Source of the DNA: Tubiluchus corallicola
Lineage: Eukaryota; Priapulida; Priapulimorpha; Priapulimorphida; Tubiluchidae
NCBI GenBank assembly: GCA_030141605.1
Contig: JAQGDQ010000598.1
Location: forward strand, 63,769 to 116,268
Direction of reading: 5' to 3'
Length of the DNA: 52,500 bases
The translations under genes and the position numbers were made by a program. Positions 33,940 through 44,268 of the stretch are shown piece by piece. The notes beneath the pieces were generated by a model, which was not told where the DNA came from, made no database searches, and saw nothing but the letters and a program-made list of their open reading frames with translations. The first letter of the stretch is position 1. Each line of letters begins with the position of its first letter.

Positions 33940-34747
33940 CCGCTAAACCATGCATTTGGCCGTTTATTAGATCAGCAAAACTATATTTCGACTTTGAACA
34001 GCTTCAGTTGAAGTGCTGAAGTGGTCAGCGCACCAGCTAGAGGTCGCTGACTGACCTATCTGCATTTCGCGCTCGAGTAACTGCGCAGCTTTTCCTCGAT
34101 TTTGCGCTTTTTCTGATTTCACGCATCTTGCTACATTTTCTCGTTGAGCAGACGCTATTTTAACAGAGACTTAATAAGATCCATCGGTTGCGATGAATTC
34201 CGCGTCCTTTCATTAATGAATCGCTTTGAAGCGTCTACGACCATCAGTCTTAATGCACAAAGCAGAGAGTCTATTGACTCTGTTCATTTATACTGGTCTT
34301 TAGTAAATGAAATACTAATAAACGGGCAGTTTCATAACAAACTTAACGACGGCTTTGCAACGAAGGAGTCATTTTTCAAAATGTCTGCCAGACGACAGCA
34401 GCCATTTTCTTTCACAGACAGCAATATAAATTATAAAGACTGATAAAAACTAGCTTGTCGAGAACAGCGATAAAATTTGTTTTTAATTTTCATTTAATAC
34501 ATTAGACTGAATGTTTTATCTAAAGTTTGTTCTCGAGAAGTATTATTAATGTTTGATGTCCATTGCCGTGTCCCCTGTTTATATTTGTAAATGTAAACAA
34601 TAAACAAATGAGTTAAAACATCATGATGTTCTTATTTACATTATCATATCATAACATACAATCTGTAAATGAAAATATATAAGTGTTAGTAGACGTCACA
34701 ACATATTACAATTCAATATATAATCCTGGGAATTTCTGTCCTGACAC
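33940..34747. other. Unannotated stretch with one unassigned open frame
   Basis: A stop-to-stop frame of about 107 codons on the + strand (ending 34443) has fairly even amino-acid use, including DLIRSIGCDEFRVLSL and LYWSLVNEILINGQFH. Its conventional start would be TTG, no splice signals stand out, and I recognise no family. The remainder is A+T-rich. Confidence 0.3.
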
Positions 34748-36125
34748 CTACAGTGTATTTATTAAGTTCAGAGATAGCATTGCCTTTAAACGTGGGGGAA
34801 ACTTTACTTCCCTTTAATTACAGTTAGTACATATTAAGTTTAGAGATAACTTTGCCTCTAAAAGTGGAGAAAACTTTACTTCCCTTTAACTACAGTGAGT
34901 ACATATTAAGTTTAGAGATAGCTTTGCCTCTATACGTGGGGAAAACTTTACTTCCCTTTAACTACAGTTGGTACATATTAAGTTTAGAGATAGTTTTGCC
35001 TCCAAACGTGGGGAAAACTTTACTTCCCTTTAACTACAGTTGGTACATATTAAGTTTAGAGATAGCTTTGCCTTTAAACGTGGGGAAACTTTACTTCCCT
35101 TTAACTACAGTTAGTACATATTAAGTTTAGAGATAGTTTTGCCTTTAAACGTGGGGAAACTTTACTTCCCTTTAACTACAGTTAGTACATATTAAGTTTA
35201 GAGATAGCTTTGCCTTTAAACGTGGGGAAACTTTACTTCCCTTTAACTACAGTTGGTACATATTAAGTTTAGAGATAGTTTTGCCTTTAAACGTGGGGAA
35301 ACTTTACTTCCCTTTAACTACAGTTGGTACATATTAAGTTTAGAGATAGCTTTGCCTCTAAACCTGAGAAAACTTTACTTCCCTCTAACTACAGTCGGTA
35401 CATATTAAGTTTAGAGATAGCTTTGCCTCTAAACGTGGGGAAACTTTACTTCCCTTTAACTACAGTTAGTACATATTAAGTTAAGAGATAGCTTTGCTTC
35501 TAAACGTGGAGAAAACTTTACTTCCCTTTAACTACAGTTAGTGCATATTAAGTTTAGAGATAGCTTTACCTCTAAACGTGGGGAAACTTTACTTCCCTTT
35601 AACTACAGTTAGTGCATATTAAGTTTAGAGATAGCTTTACCTCTAAACGTGGGGAAACTTTACTTCCCTTTAACTACAGTTAGTGCATATTAAGTTTAGA
35701 GATAGCTTTACCTCTAAACGTGGGGAAACTTTACTTCCCTTTAACTACAGTTAGTGCATATTAAGTTTAGAGATAGCTTTGCCTCTAAACGTGGGGAAAC
35801 TTTACTTCCCTTTAACTACAGTTAGTGCATATTAAGTTTAGAGATAGCTTTACCTCTAAACATGGAGAAAACTTTACTTCCCTTTAACTACAGTTAGTAC
35901 ATATTAAGTTAAGAGATAGCTTTGCCTCCAAACGTGGGGAAACTTTACTTCCCTTTAACTACAGTTAGTACATATTAAGTTCTCTAAACGTGGGAAAACT
36001 TTACTTCCCTTTAACTACAGTTAGTACATATTAAGTTCTCTAAACGTGGGAAAACTTTACTTCCCTTTAACTACAGTTAGTACATATTAAGTTTAGAGAT
36101 AGCTTTGTATCTAAACGTGGGGAAA
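34748..36125. repeat. 71/72-bp satellite, about 19 copies
   Basis: Unit TTAAGTTTAGAGATAG, TTTGCCTCTAAACGTGGGG, AAACTTTACTTCCCTTTAAC, TACAGTTAGTACATA. Units are 72 bp at the left (34762, 34834, 34906, 34978, 35050) and 71 bp further right. Units from about 35540 to 35830 are nearly identical and carry GTGCATA and TTTACC variants, a recent local expansion. Two consecutive units near 35975-36060 lack about 16 bp (TTAAGTTCTCTAAACG). Open frames occur only where units are 72 bp. Confidence 0.95.
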
Positions 36126-36625
36126 GTTCGGCTCCGTCAACTATCATGACCATCAGGTCTTTTCCAACAAGTTATTTCTTGCCTCATACTTCATACCAGG
36201 CCTATTCATTAAACAATTACACGGTTAATGATACGATAAGACAAGTTTACCATATACATACATGTACAGTCGAACTACATAAGTAACTATGTACTCTTTC
36301 TTTAAGTACTTCGCACAGTTATTTATACATAGCAAATGTAAATTTGCTTACTTCGGAAATGAGTTTCCGACACAGCCGGTAAAATCCCGTATGTCTTGGA
36401 AGCTGTTTTTAGCTCTTGCTAATTGGTTTCATTGCAATCTTTGTGAAGTTGACATTAATCTCATGTATCGTAAGTTTCGTGAACTGTTACTTAAAGCATT
36501 CTGCGATCGGTAAAGCTTTTATACAAAGGAAAGATGTCAAAACGTAAAAGGAATTAATGAAATTTTCCGCTTTTACGTAGTATGTTTACACAAAATTTCC
36601 CACCAGAGTAACAAGCTCCAACCTT
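36126..36625. other. Unannotated stretch with an unassigned ATG frame
   Basis: A 74-codon ATG frame at 36289-36513 contains FAYFGNEFPTQPVKSRMSW and ANWFHCNLCEVDINLMY and crosses a donor-like GTAAGT at about 36470. I recognise no family. It may be chance. Confidence 0.25.
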
Positions 36626-36800
36626 AAAGGGCAGTAACAAAGAATTTTAAAGTATAGGATATCCCAAAAAACTTTCTAATCAAAGTTATATTACTTAGCA
36701 TTACACTTACCTGTTTGAAAGACTTATATAATTGGAGAAGAAAATTCTTTATAATTTAAAAGTGTTCGTGTCACCTGGTAAAACGACACGGTACCTCTAC
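36626..36800 (+). mobile_element. T2/Kolobok-like MITE fragment related to family 1
   Basis: Starts TTAAAGGGCAGTAACAAAG. Then CCCAAAAAACTTTC, TTATATTACTTAGC, CTTACCTGTTTGAAAGACTT and TGGTAAAACG follow the interior of family 1 (3360-3480) with about 70% similarity. The right end is missing. Confidence 0.5.
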
Positions 36801-37224
36801 GACCCGATGACCTTTCTCCACCCAGCCTCTTTCTCATATTAGGAAAACCTCCTATTGAGTTGTATGAGGCACTAAACTTGAGTTGAATTGAATTTTAATG
36901 ACATAATAATGTAGAATTCTAAATAATGCCCAAAGTCTGGGCCTGATTATGACCTGTTACAGTCCATAGACTAATGAAATTATGGGACCCCTCTGACGAA
37001 GCCACTCTCTGATTTGTCTGGAATATTTTGCATTTGTGATATATTCCAGCAACATTTGCATAGCTGGGGGCTCCATGTTTGAAATAAAGAGCTTCACGGA
37101 GGGGCCTTTATCTCAAACAAGGCTCAAAAAAAGGCCCCGAACAAGGGGAAGGCCTCAAACAGGGCTTCTTTATCTCAAATGAGAAGCCACTTCAAAATTG
37201 GATTTTCCAACTTCTTGGCTTCTT
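36801..37224. other. Unannotated stretch
   Basis: AAGGCCC and GGGCCTT motifs and repeated TTTATCTCAAA between 37085 and 37190 suggest another fold-back element, but borders are not clear. Confidence 0.35.
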
Positions 37225-37346
37225 TCTTAAATTTGAAATTCTATTTTAAGTTACATGAATTATTCAATAATGCAAAGTATGGGCCCAAAGCTTTTGAGGG
37301 GCCCTAGGCTGTAGCCTATAATAGCCCATAGGATCACCCTGCCCTG
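37225..37346 (-). mobile_element. hAT-like element end, copy 2
   Basis: On the minus strand starts CAGGGCAGGGTGATCC and continues TATAGGCTACAGCCTAGG and ACTTTGCATTATTGAATAAT, homologous to 20814-20935. No matching other end was found. Confidence 0.5.
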
Positions 37347-37773
37347 CATAAAGTGACGCAGAACAGCCTTGCGTCGTTCGCATACATTTGATACGTACCG
37401 TAATATCCAAATTCTTCCAACATTGATTCTCCTGTATCTAATCCCAGTTGTCAGTAGATTTGTTGAATTCCCTCGTAAAACCCAAGTGCAATGGCTTCGC
37501 GGTTTTACTGTGAATTTGTCTTCAGTGCAGCTAAATGGCTGGTAAAGAGTTATGCGCATTTATTTTATTTCACGTGACATATATCTTTCTGTAGCAGACA
37601 CTGCTGCTCATAAAAAGGCTATATATACACTTTCAGAAGATTAAAACGCATTTGAGAGCAGCTATTATTGGCTTTAGGTTGACTGTATTATGGAGAGTTT
37701 TATATGTTTTGCAAAACATAAAATGCCTGAAAGACAAAACGTGCATGTCAAGTGTGGCGTCTTGTTACATGAC
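37347..37773. other. Unannotated stretch before the 74-bp array
   Basis: No gene or repeat recognised. Confidence 0.4.
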
Positions 37774-39775
37774 TGTGTGAAACAGTTTTGAATGAAGGAG
37801 GAGTTCTCTAGCCATTACAGGATGCTGGCACACTTACGACTGAAGTCGGTGTAAAACAGTTCTGGACGAAGGAGGAGTTCTCTAGTCATTACAGGACGCT
37901 GGCACACTTACGACTGAAGTCGGTGGAAAATAGCTCTGGACGAAAGAGAAGTTCTCTAGCCATCACAGGACGCTGGCACACTTACGACTGAATTCGGTGT
38001 AAAACAGTTCTGGACGAAGGAGTTCTCTAGCCATTACAGGACACTGGCACACTTACGACTGAAGTCGGTGTAAAACAGTTCTGGACGGAGGAGGAGTTCT
38101 CTAGCCATTACAGGATGCTGGCACACTTACGACTGAAGTCGGTGGAAAACAGTTCTGGACGAAGGAGGAGTTCTCTAGCCATTACAGGACACTGGCACGC
38201 TTACGACTGAAGTCGGTATAAAACAGTTCTGGACGAAGGAGGAGTTCTCTAGCCATTACAGGACACTGGCACACTTACGACTGAAGTCGGTGTAAAACAG
38301 TTCTGGACGGAGGAGGAGTTCTCTAGCCATTACAGGATGCTGGCACACTTACGACTGAAGTCGGTGGAAAACAGTTCTGGACGAAGGAGGAGTTCTCTAG
38401 CCATTACAGGACACTGGCACGCTTACGACTGAAGTCGGTATAAAACAGTTCTGGACGAAGGAGGAGTTCTCTAGCCATTACAGGACACTGGCACACTTAC
38501 GACTGAAGTCGGTGTAAAACAGTTCTGGACGGAGGAGGAGTTCTCTAGCCATTACAGGATGCTGGCACACTTACGACTGAAGTCGGTGGAAAACAGTTCT
38601 GGACCAAGGAGGAGTTCTCTAGCCATTACAGGACACTGGCACGCTTACGACTGAAGTCGGTGTAAAACAGTTCTGGACGAAGGAGGAGTTCTCTAGCCAT
38701 TACAGGACACTGGCACACTTACGACTGAAGTCGGTGTAAAACAGTTCTGGACGAAGGAGGAGTTCTCTAGCCATTACAGGACGCTGGCACACTTACGACT
38801 GAAGTCGGTGTAAAACAGTTCTGGACGAAGGAGGAGTTCTCTAGCCATTACAGGACGCTGGCACACTTACGACTGAAGTCGGTATAAAACAGTTCTGGAC
38901 GAAGGAGGAGTTCTCTAGCCATTACAGGACGCTGGCACTCTTACGACTGAAGTCGGTATAAAACAGTTCTGGACGAAGGAGGAGTTCTCTAGCCATTACA
39001 GGATGCTGGCACGCTTATGACTGAAGTCGGTGGCAAAACACTTCTGGACGAAGGAGGAGTTCTCTAGCCATTACAGGACGCTGGCACTCTTACGACTGAA
39101 GTCGGTGTAAAACAGTTCTGGACGAAGGAGGAGTTCTCTAGCCATTACAGGACGCTGGCACGCTTATGACTAAAGTCGGTGGCAAAACACTTCTGGACGA
39201 AGGAGGAGTTCTCTAGCCATTACAGGACGCTGGCACACTTACGACTGAAGTCGGTATAAAACAGTTCTGGACGAAGGAGGAGTTCTCTAGCCATTACAGG
39301 ACGCTGGCACTCTACGACTGAAGTCAGTGTAAAACAGTTCTGGACGAAGGAGGAGTTCTCTAGCCATTACAGGACGCTGGCACTCTTACGACTGAAGTCA
39401 GTGTAAAACAGTTCTGGACGAAGGAGGAGTTCTCTAGCCATTACAGGACGCTGGCACGCTTACGATTGAAGTCGGTGGCAAAACACTTCTGGACGAAGGA
39501 GGAGTTCTCTAGCCATTACAGGAGCTGGCACACTTACGACTGAAGTCGGTGTAAACAGTTCTGGACGAAGGAGGAGTTCTCTAGCCATTACAGGAGCTGG
39601 CACACTTACGACTGAAGTCGGTGTAAAACAGTTCTGGACGAAGGAGGAGTTCTCTAGCCATTACAGGACACTGGCACACTTACGACTGAAGTCGGTGTAA
39701 AACAGTTCTGGACGAAGGAGGAGTTCTCTAGCCATTACAGGACGCTGGCACACTTACGACTGAAGTCTGTAAAAC
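37774..39775. repeat. 74-bp satellite, about 27 copies with higher-order units
   Basis: Unit GTGTAAAACAGTTCTGGACG, AAGGAGGAGTTCTCTAGCC, ATTACAGGACGCTGGCACAC, TTACGACTGAAGTCG. Starts of GTTCTCTAG at 37803, 37877, 37951, 38022 (3-bp deletion) and 38096 show the period. A three-unit block (222 bp) is repeated almost exactly from about 38070 to 38640, judged from CAGGATGCTGG at 38113, 38335 and 38557. A second variant (GTGGCAAAACACTTCTGG) recurs near 39030, 39178 and 39475. 74 is not a multiple of three, and no frame stays open. Confidence 0.95.
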
Positions 39776-40440
39776 TTGCTTTCAGGAATCGTCAGAAAAG
39801 TGCCGTTGGCACATTCAGGATAAAATTTGGTGGCCCTTTTGTCTAGCAGACCTTTGTTCACCTGCCCACCGATGTGTGTTTAGTGGACCAAAGCAAAGCA
39901 ATGCTGAGCCCGGCAGTAAATAGATGGGCGACTGCTTGGAAAGCTGTCTCTAGGTTTCTTCACATGTCATATTGTCTCCAGCTGTTTACGTCTTTGAGGA
40001 GAACACATAAGCAATCAAAAATGTTTCAACCAGTTCAGTGCTTTCTGATCTTATAGGCTTGAACATGCCTAGGTTCTGGTCCTGAAATAAACGTTAACCC
40101 ATGTCAGGGAGTGCCGAATGCCAGCTTGCAGTCAGTCGAAATCTATACAAAAAAAAACCTACAACAACTAATTTCCTATCTTGAAGCCAGAAGACAAATG
40201 TTTACAGCCTTAATCCGCTATAAGCAGAAATTATTCACAAGGTTACTCATCATCGCTACCCACATTTGTCCAAAGGGACATTATGTCAGTGCCATATAAT
40301 AATGGATATGAGTTCACCTCTTTGGGATATTGGGATAAATAATAACTTTTTAGCCGAAAGTTGCAGTAAACAAACTCGGCTTGAATTGAATTCTCTTGAC
40401 AAGTCAAGAACACCAGCTGTTTCATGAATACAGGCTATCA
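39776..40440. other. Unannotated stretch after the 74-bp array
   Basis: A 60-codon frame at 39874-40056 contains LSPAVNRWATAWKAVSRF, and an AATAAA follows at 40085. No family recognised, and I do not call a gene. Confidence 0.3.
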
Positions 40441-40594
40441 CCATCATCGGTATCATGATCATCATCGTCGTCGTTGTCATCATCATCATCATCTTCTTCG
40501 TTATCATCATGGTCATCATTATCATCATTATCGTCATCATCATCGTTATCACCATCGTCTTCTTTATTATCTTCATTGTCGCCATGATCATCAC

Positions 40595-40673
<79 letters not shown>
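40441..40673. repeat. (ATC)n-rich tract followed by (AAT)n
   Basis: ATC/GTC/ATT triplets with interruptions from 40441 to about 40590, then a clean AAT run to 40671. The methionine/threonine-rich and poly-Asn frames are shadows. Confidence 0.93.
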
Positions 40674-40756
40674 TAGTTATTCTCAACCATGATCAGATGC
40701 ACCTTCCTCAATAAGCTTCCTCAAGTATTGAAGCTGGCTGTCACAAATCTATTCGC

Positions 40757-40815
40757 TGATGAGGCTTGAGGTTGCCTAACTTCGGTCGCTAAGCACACGG
40801 CTTGAGTTTTCAGGT
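40757..40815 (-). pseudogene. Degenerate 5S rRNA-like fragment
   Basis: On the minus strand, CCTGAAAACTCAAGCCG, then CGACCGAAGTTAGGCAACC, then TCAAGCC. This follows the 5S rRNA order TTGAAAACACCGG, ATCACCGAAGTTAAGCAACG, GAGCC with substitutions and a small indel. It is a short, decayed copy of the 5S A-box region, probably a SINE head. Lower certainty than 41317-41436. Confidence 0.4.
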
Positions 40816-40949
40816 TGTTGGGAAGTTTCTCGGGAAGCCCCATGCTTTGAATGCAAAATGTTTTGATTCCTAGGACTCATTACTCAGCAGTCCACAGAGT
40901 CATTTTTGGTGGAGGCGGATAAAAATCTGGGTCTTTACTGCACTTTCCT

Positions 40950-41436
40950 TACATAATATTGTTGTTGGCATCCTTCTGTCTCGGAAGACAATGGGGTGTG
41001 CGCCAGGAGAGTCAGTTATTTCTCCAGGGCGCACGCCTGGGCAAGGTGTATGGAGATCCTGAGTTGCCCATATAACAGGAACCCCCTCTCTTCCTCGCTG
41101 GTGTAGTCCAAAGGAAAGCGGAGCGATACGTTTGGCACCAGGTTGGCTGCAGGAGCTGCCGGAGTCAGTGAGCATGCTGCACTGGTCCGCCTTCGGGGCT
41201 CCACTCCTGATTTGGAACGTTTACTCCTCCACACATGACCGTTGGGTCACCTGACCTCCTTCGCCCTCTTGTGCAGCTCCTCCGCCTAGTGTCGAGATAC
41301 AGTGTGGGCATCCTGCAAGCCTACAGCACCCGATATTCCTAGGCGGTCACCCATCCAAGTACTAACCAGGCTCTAGGTTGCTTCACTTCGGTGATCAGAC
41401 GAGTACCGGTGTTTTCAACGTGATATGGCCGTAGAC
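40950..41436 (-). mobile_element. 5S rRNA-headed repeat (SINE3-like)
   Basis: On the minus strand a full-length 5S-like head (41436-41317) is followed after about 27 bp by the G+C-rich body that also occurs at 26873-27279, ending GGATGCCAACAACAATATT. 5S-derived SINEs (SINE3) are known from fishes. Here the joined order suggests a similar element, or alternatively a 5S copy inserted next to an unrelated repeat. Only one complete joined copy is in the window, so the unit is inferred. Confidence 0.5.
41317..41436 (-). pseudogene. 5S rRNA-like sequence, full length
   Basis: The 120-bp minus-strand sequence begins GTCTACGGCCATATCACG, passes TTGAAAACACCGG and TGATCACCGAAGTGAAGCAA, then CCTGGTTAGTACTTGGATGG and GTGACCGCC, and ends GGTGCTGTAGGCTT. 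This is the whole 5S rRNA, with both helix I strands (GTCTACGGC/GCTGTAGGC). Changes from invertebrate consensus (AAGTGAAGC for AAGTTAAGC, CTAGAGCC, CCTAGGAATATC) and the lack of a T-run terminator right after the 3' end argue for a pseudogene or SINE head. A working dispersed 5S gene cannot be excluded. Confidence 0.8.
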
Positions 41437-41880
41437 GTACATAATATACGTGTTAAAATTAATCTCTTGCCACTAAAATTAGTCAAATATTTCTCCCGTT
41501 TCTCCCTCTCCCCCTCTCGTTTCTATAGAACTTATAGTACTATGTGCTTTAGCGGCACGTCTGCACCATCCCACGCACCTTTGCAATCACTACTTGCTTG
41601 CTACCTTTTCTCAAACATCCTCATTAGTCGCTGACATTGGCTACAAAATTGCACAGCCCTCCTTCCCGCCTATTTCTGGCTTCATTAGCGACATCTATCG
41701 ATCGTTTTTGCTAGCAAATTATAGACACTTTTACCTTCACGAGCGGTAATTGTTACGCCATTGTCGCGACGATAATGGTGTTTTCAAGCTCTATGCTTGG
41801 CGTTTTAGTCCGTAGATCGAGAGTGAGGGATTAGTGGTATAACTCGAAGCGAGACAGTGGCAAGAGAGTGTAGGGCATCA
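41437..41880. other. Unannotated stretch upstream of the 5S-like sequence
   Basis: Contains a pyrimidine-rich tract (41493-41522). On the 5S strand a TATATTATG motif lies about 15-25 bp before the 5S 5' end (plus about 41441-41450). A TATA-like box near -25 is known for 5S genes of several invertebrates. No protein-coding gene recognised. Confidence 0.35.
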
Positions 41881-41975
41881 TTGACAGCTTGTAAATCGTT
41901 TGACCATGCTTAACGATTGCCATTCTGCTGTAATGGAAATCATTAAACACCGTCAGAGAATTTACAAGCTGTCAA
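41881..41975. repeat. Perfect 16-bp inverted repeat, 63-bp loop
   Basis: TTGACAGCTTGTAAAT (41881-41896) and ATTTACAAGCTGTCAA (41960-41975) are exact reverse complements. The loop contains a smaller GCCATT/AATGG stem. Could be the ends of a very small MITE or a structured RNA; no second copy seen. Confidence 0.7.
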
Positions 41976-42143
41976 CGCCGCCTGTAATGAAATGAAGCCA
42001 TGCTTTGGATATGTATTTTTGTACAGACAAAATCACAACACTGGAGGGATTCTCTTGTCTATTTATTTCCTAGAAGGGGTGTCTCAATGTCTCAATTGCT
42101 TGTAAATAGTGAACATAACGACTTGGTCATCTCCGTTAGGGGA

Positions 42144-42215
42144 ATTTTGACTGAGTGGTCACGGTAGCAGCTTACCACTGAAGTTAAGCAACGTGAGCCT
42201 GGTTTGCGAACAGAT
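42144..42215 (+). pseudogene. 5S rRNA-like fragment (A-box region)
   Basis: CACGGTAGCAGCTTACCAC, then TGAAGTTAAGCAACGTGAGC, then CTGGTT matches the middle of 5S rRNA (CCGGTACTCGTCTGATCAC, CGAAGTTAAGCAACGT, GAGCCTGGTT). The 3' third (GTACTTGGATGGGTGACC) is absent. Together with the segments at 40757 and 41317 this makes three 5S-like pieces within 1.5 kb, on both strands. Confidence 0.5.
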
Positions 42216-42501
42216 ACCTTCTCTAATTGCCTAAAAGTTGATTACGTCATATCTGTTGGGCGATGAGAATGACATCTATTCAAAGGTAGTTGTACCTGAG
42301 GAATATATTTCTGTTACTTTTATTTAAAAAATGGCCGCCGCTTCCATGACAAAGATTGATACTTCTTCAGTTATCGCTTTTTCAACTTCACCGTGCATGC
42401 ACGACAAAATATTCAAAGTTTTAAAAAGAAGAACAGAATCAAAATCAGCACAGTCAAAATCGTGAGTAAATGGAAAATTTCCAAAAATAGAAGGAAGAAT
42501 G
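42216..42501. other. Unannotated stretch
   Basis: Possibly the body belonging to the 5S-like fragment before it; no second copy is present to define it. Confidence 0.35.
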
Positions 42502-43037
42502 TTAAAGGAAGACCAGACGATCGTTTAGACTCAATCTCATTTTAATTTACTGACTAAAATATACATTTTCTTGCCTATAAAAGTTAAGAATTGTTACTTA
42601 TATTTGAATAATTAGCTTAGAAAGTTAATTAACGGCAACCGAACACAGCTATTGCTTACATCAGAAACTAACCACAGGTTGTGGAATGGCAGGCGTCTTC
42701 CCTTGCGCATGAAGCACATTTGCGTAAGTGTTACAGTAGTGTTTAAATGCATGTCACGAAAAAGGGGTTCTATATCATATGACGTCAGAAACTAGCACTG
42801 CAGTTCATGATCATGCTTATCACGGTACCGCCTCCTATTTGTCGGCCAGGCGAATGTGACAAAAAGGCTCCGCTGCCAATCTTAGAAGATTCACTGAGCC
42901 GCGCGTAGCTTTAAAAGTTTAACGAAATTTGAAGGTCCGAGGTAATTATTATTTAATCCAAGCTTTGATTTTAAATAAGCTTTTGTAGTTTTCAATATTT
43001 CAGAGCATGTTTACACAATCATCCCGGTTTTCCTTTA
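42502..43037 (-). mobile_element. TTAA MITE, family 2 copy b (inverted)
   Basis: Plus-strand ends TTAAAGGAAGACCAGACGAT and ATCATCCCGGTTTTCCTTTAA (positions 43017-43037). The interior is the reverse complement of 17924-18432 (GTTAATTAACGGCAACCGAA, CAGTTCATGATCATG, ACGGTACCGCC, GAGCCGCGCGTAGC). It carries an extra 40 bp near 42720-42770 and a perfect TGACGTCA at 42780-42787, where the other copy reads TGACGTGG. Confidence 0.85.
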
Positions 43038-43651
43038 ATGACGCATTGCTATAGCAATTTGACAAGCAGACTTATGTCGTGTAATCTAGGATAACTTGAA
43101 TTCACTTGCCACGTGGAGTTACTTAACGCAGAAATAATGTTCTCACGAAAAGCTTTAAAGCTTTGTCTGTCACCAACAAAACTCTAGAGAAACACAAATC
43201 CCATTTTATCTCTCATAAACATGGTTAGCGCCTGAAGTCGCGCATGCGCATTGATGACTGTCGAGTAATTAAAAATGCGTTATCAGCTATTGTAACGTTA
43301 GCCAGTAATTAAGGATGCTGACAACTGAAGAATTTGATGAGCTTAATTTACTTTGATGTATTTATGAGACATTGTGGGTCTAATGGAGGTAACGACATTT
43401 TCAAGTTTTAAAAAACGCTAAAAGATTTCATATTAGAATAAAACTCTAATATATACCATCTGTAATTGTTTTCAAACGCATCATTTAATATAACGTGAAG
43501 TGTAAGTCTATAAGAAGACGAACAAGGAGAATGAAGAAAAAGAAGTTGGAGAAGTAAGAAGAAGTAAATTCATTCTGGCACCTGTTGAGTGTGCCCGGTT
43601 TTCGCCTCTTTTGCACCTCACCCTCTTGATTGCTATGGCTTGTTAATATTA
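43038..43651. other. Unannotated stretch
   Basis: No recognised gene or repeat. Minus-strand frames are short. Confidence 0.35.
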
Positions 43652-43986
43652 TTAACCCTTTCATACCCATTGTATCCCGTGGGATGCAAGAACTTTTTTG
43701 CCTTTAAAATTAATATAATTTTAAAACTGGCAGTTATTTTGATCTGTTAATAGTTATTTTGATTTAAGACAATAAAAACAGACTAAAAATAGTGATAAAA
43801 TGGCAAACTAGAAAATCAACATAGCGTGTAGATCAGCATAGCATGCATACTAAATGTCTTAAATACTTTAAAAAAAATTATAAAAAAACAATTATTATGT
43901 GTAAACAAGATGGACATACTGAACAAAAGTATCAAGCCAAAATATATTTTCTTTTTAACAAAATAATTTGGGACTGAAAGAGTTTT
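43652..43986 (+). mobile_element. piggyBac-like MITE, copy 1 (internally deleted)
   Basis: Starts TTAACCCTTTCATACCC with the subterminal palindrome GTATCCCGTGGGATGC. It ends GGGACTGAAAGAGTTTTT, a decayed inverted end. TTAA targets and CCCTTT-type ends fit piggyBac-derived MITEs. It is about 130 bp shorter than the inverted copy at 46643-47106. Confidence 0.7.
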
Positions 43987-44099
43987 TATGTAAATGTAAT
44001 CACTATATCTTATCATTCTCCATTATTTCATCATCTTTCTCATCACATCTTCACACTCTGTACCTTCCAGGCTTTCTTACGTTTTATCTGATCTGAGCC

Positions 44100-44268
44100 G
44101 ATGAGTATCTGTCCTGCATTAATCTGTACCCGTTGGTTATTACATCTTATCTATTATTCTCATGTTATTTCTCTATTGTACATTATTGCTTAAGATAGTG
44201 TTATTTTGCACTTGGCTTTTGGAATAAATAAACCTTAAATAAATAGATAAATAAATAAAATAAATAGA
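44100..44268 (+). mobile_element. LINE-tail-like sequence with (AAATA)n end
   Basis: A TATT/CATC-rich 3' UTR-like stretch ends TTTTGGAATAAATAAACC followed by AAATAAATAGATAAATAAAT. Poly(A) signal plus AAATA repeats is typical of non-LTR retrotransposon 3' ends, but a host 3' UTR is also possible. Confidence 0.35.

Noticed and set aside
34852-35124. 90-codon periodic frame in the 71/72-bp array
   Set aside because: Open only where units happen to be 72 bp; 71-bp units break it.
41317-41436. Calling this a functional 5S rRNA gene
   Set aside because: It has box and loop changes from the expected invertebrate sequence, no T-run terminator after the 3' end, and a joined repeat body; kept as 5S-like or pseudogene.
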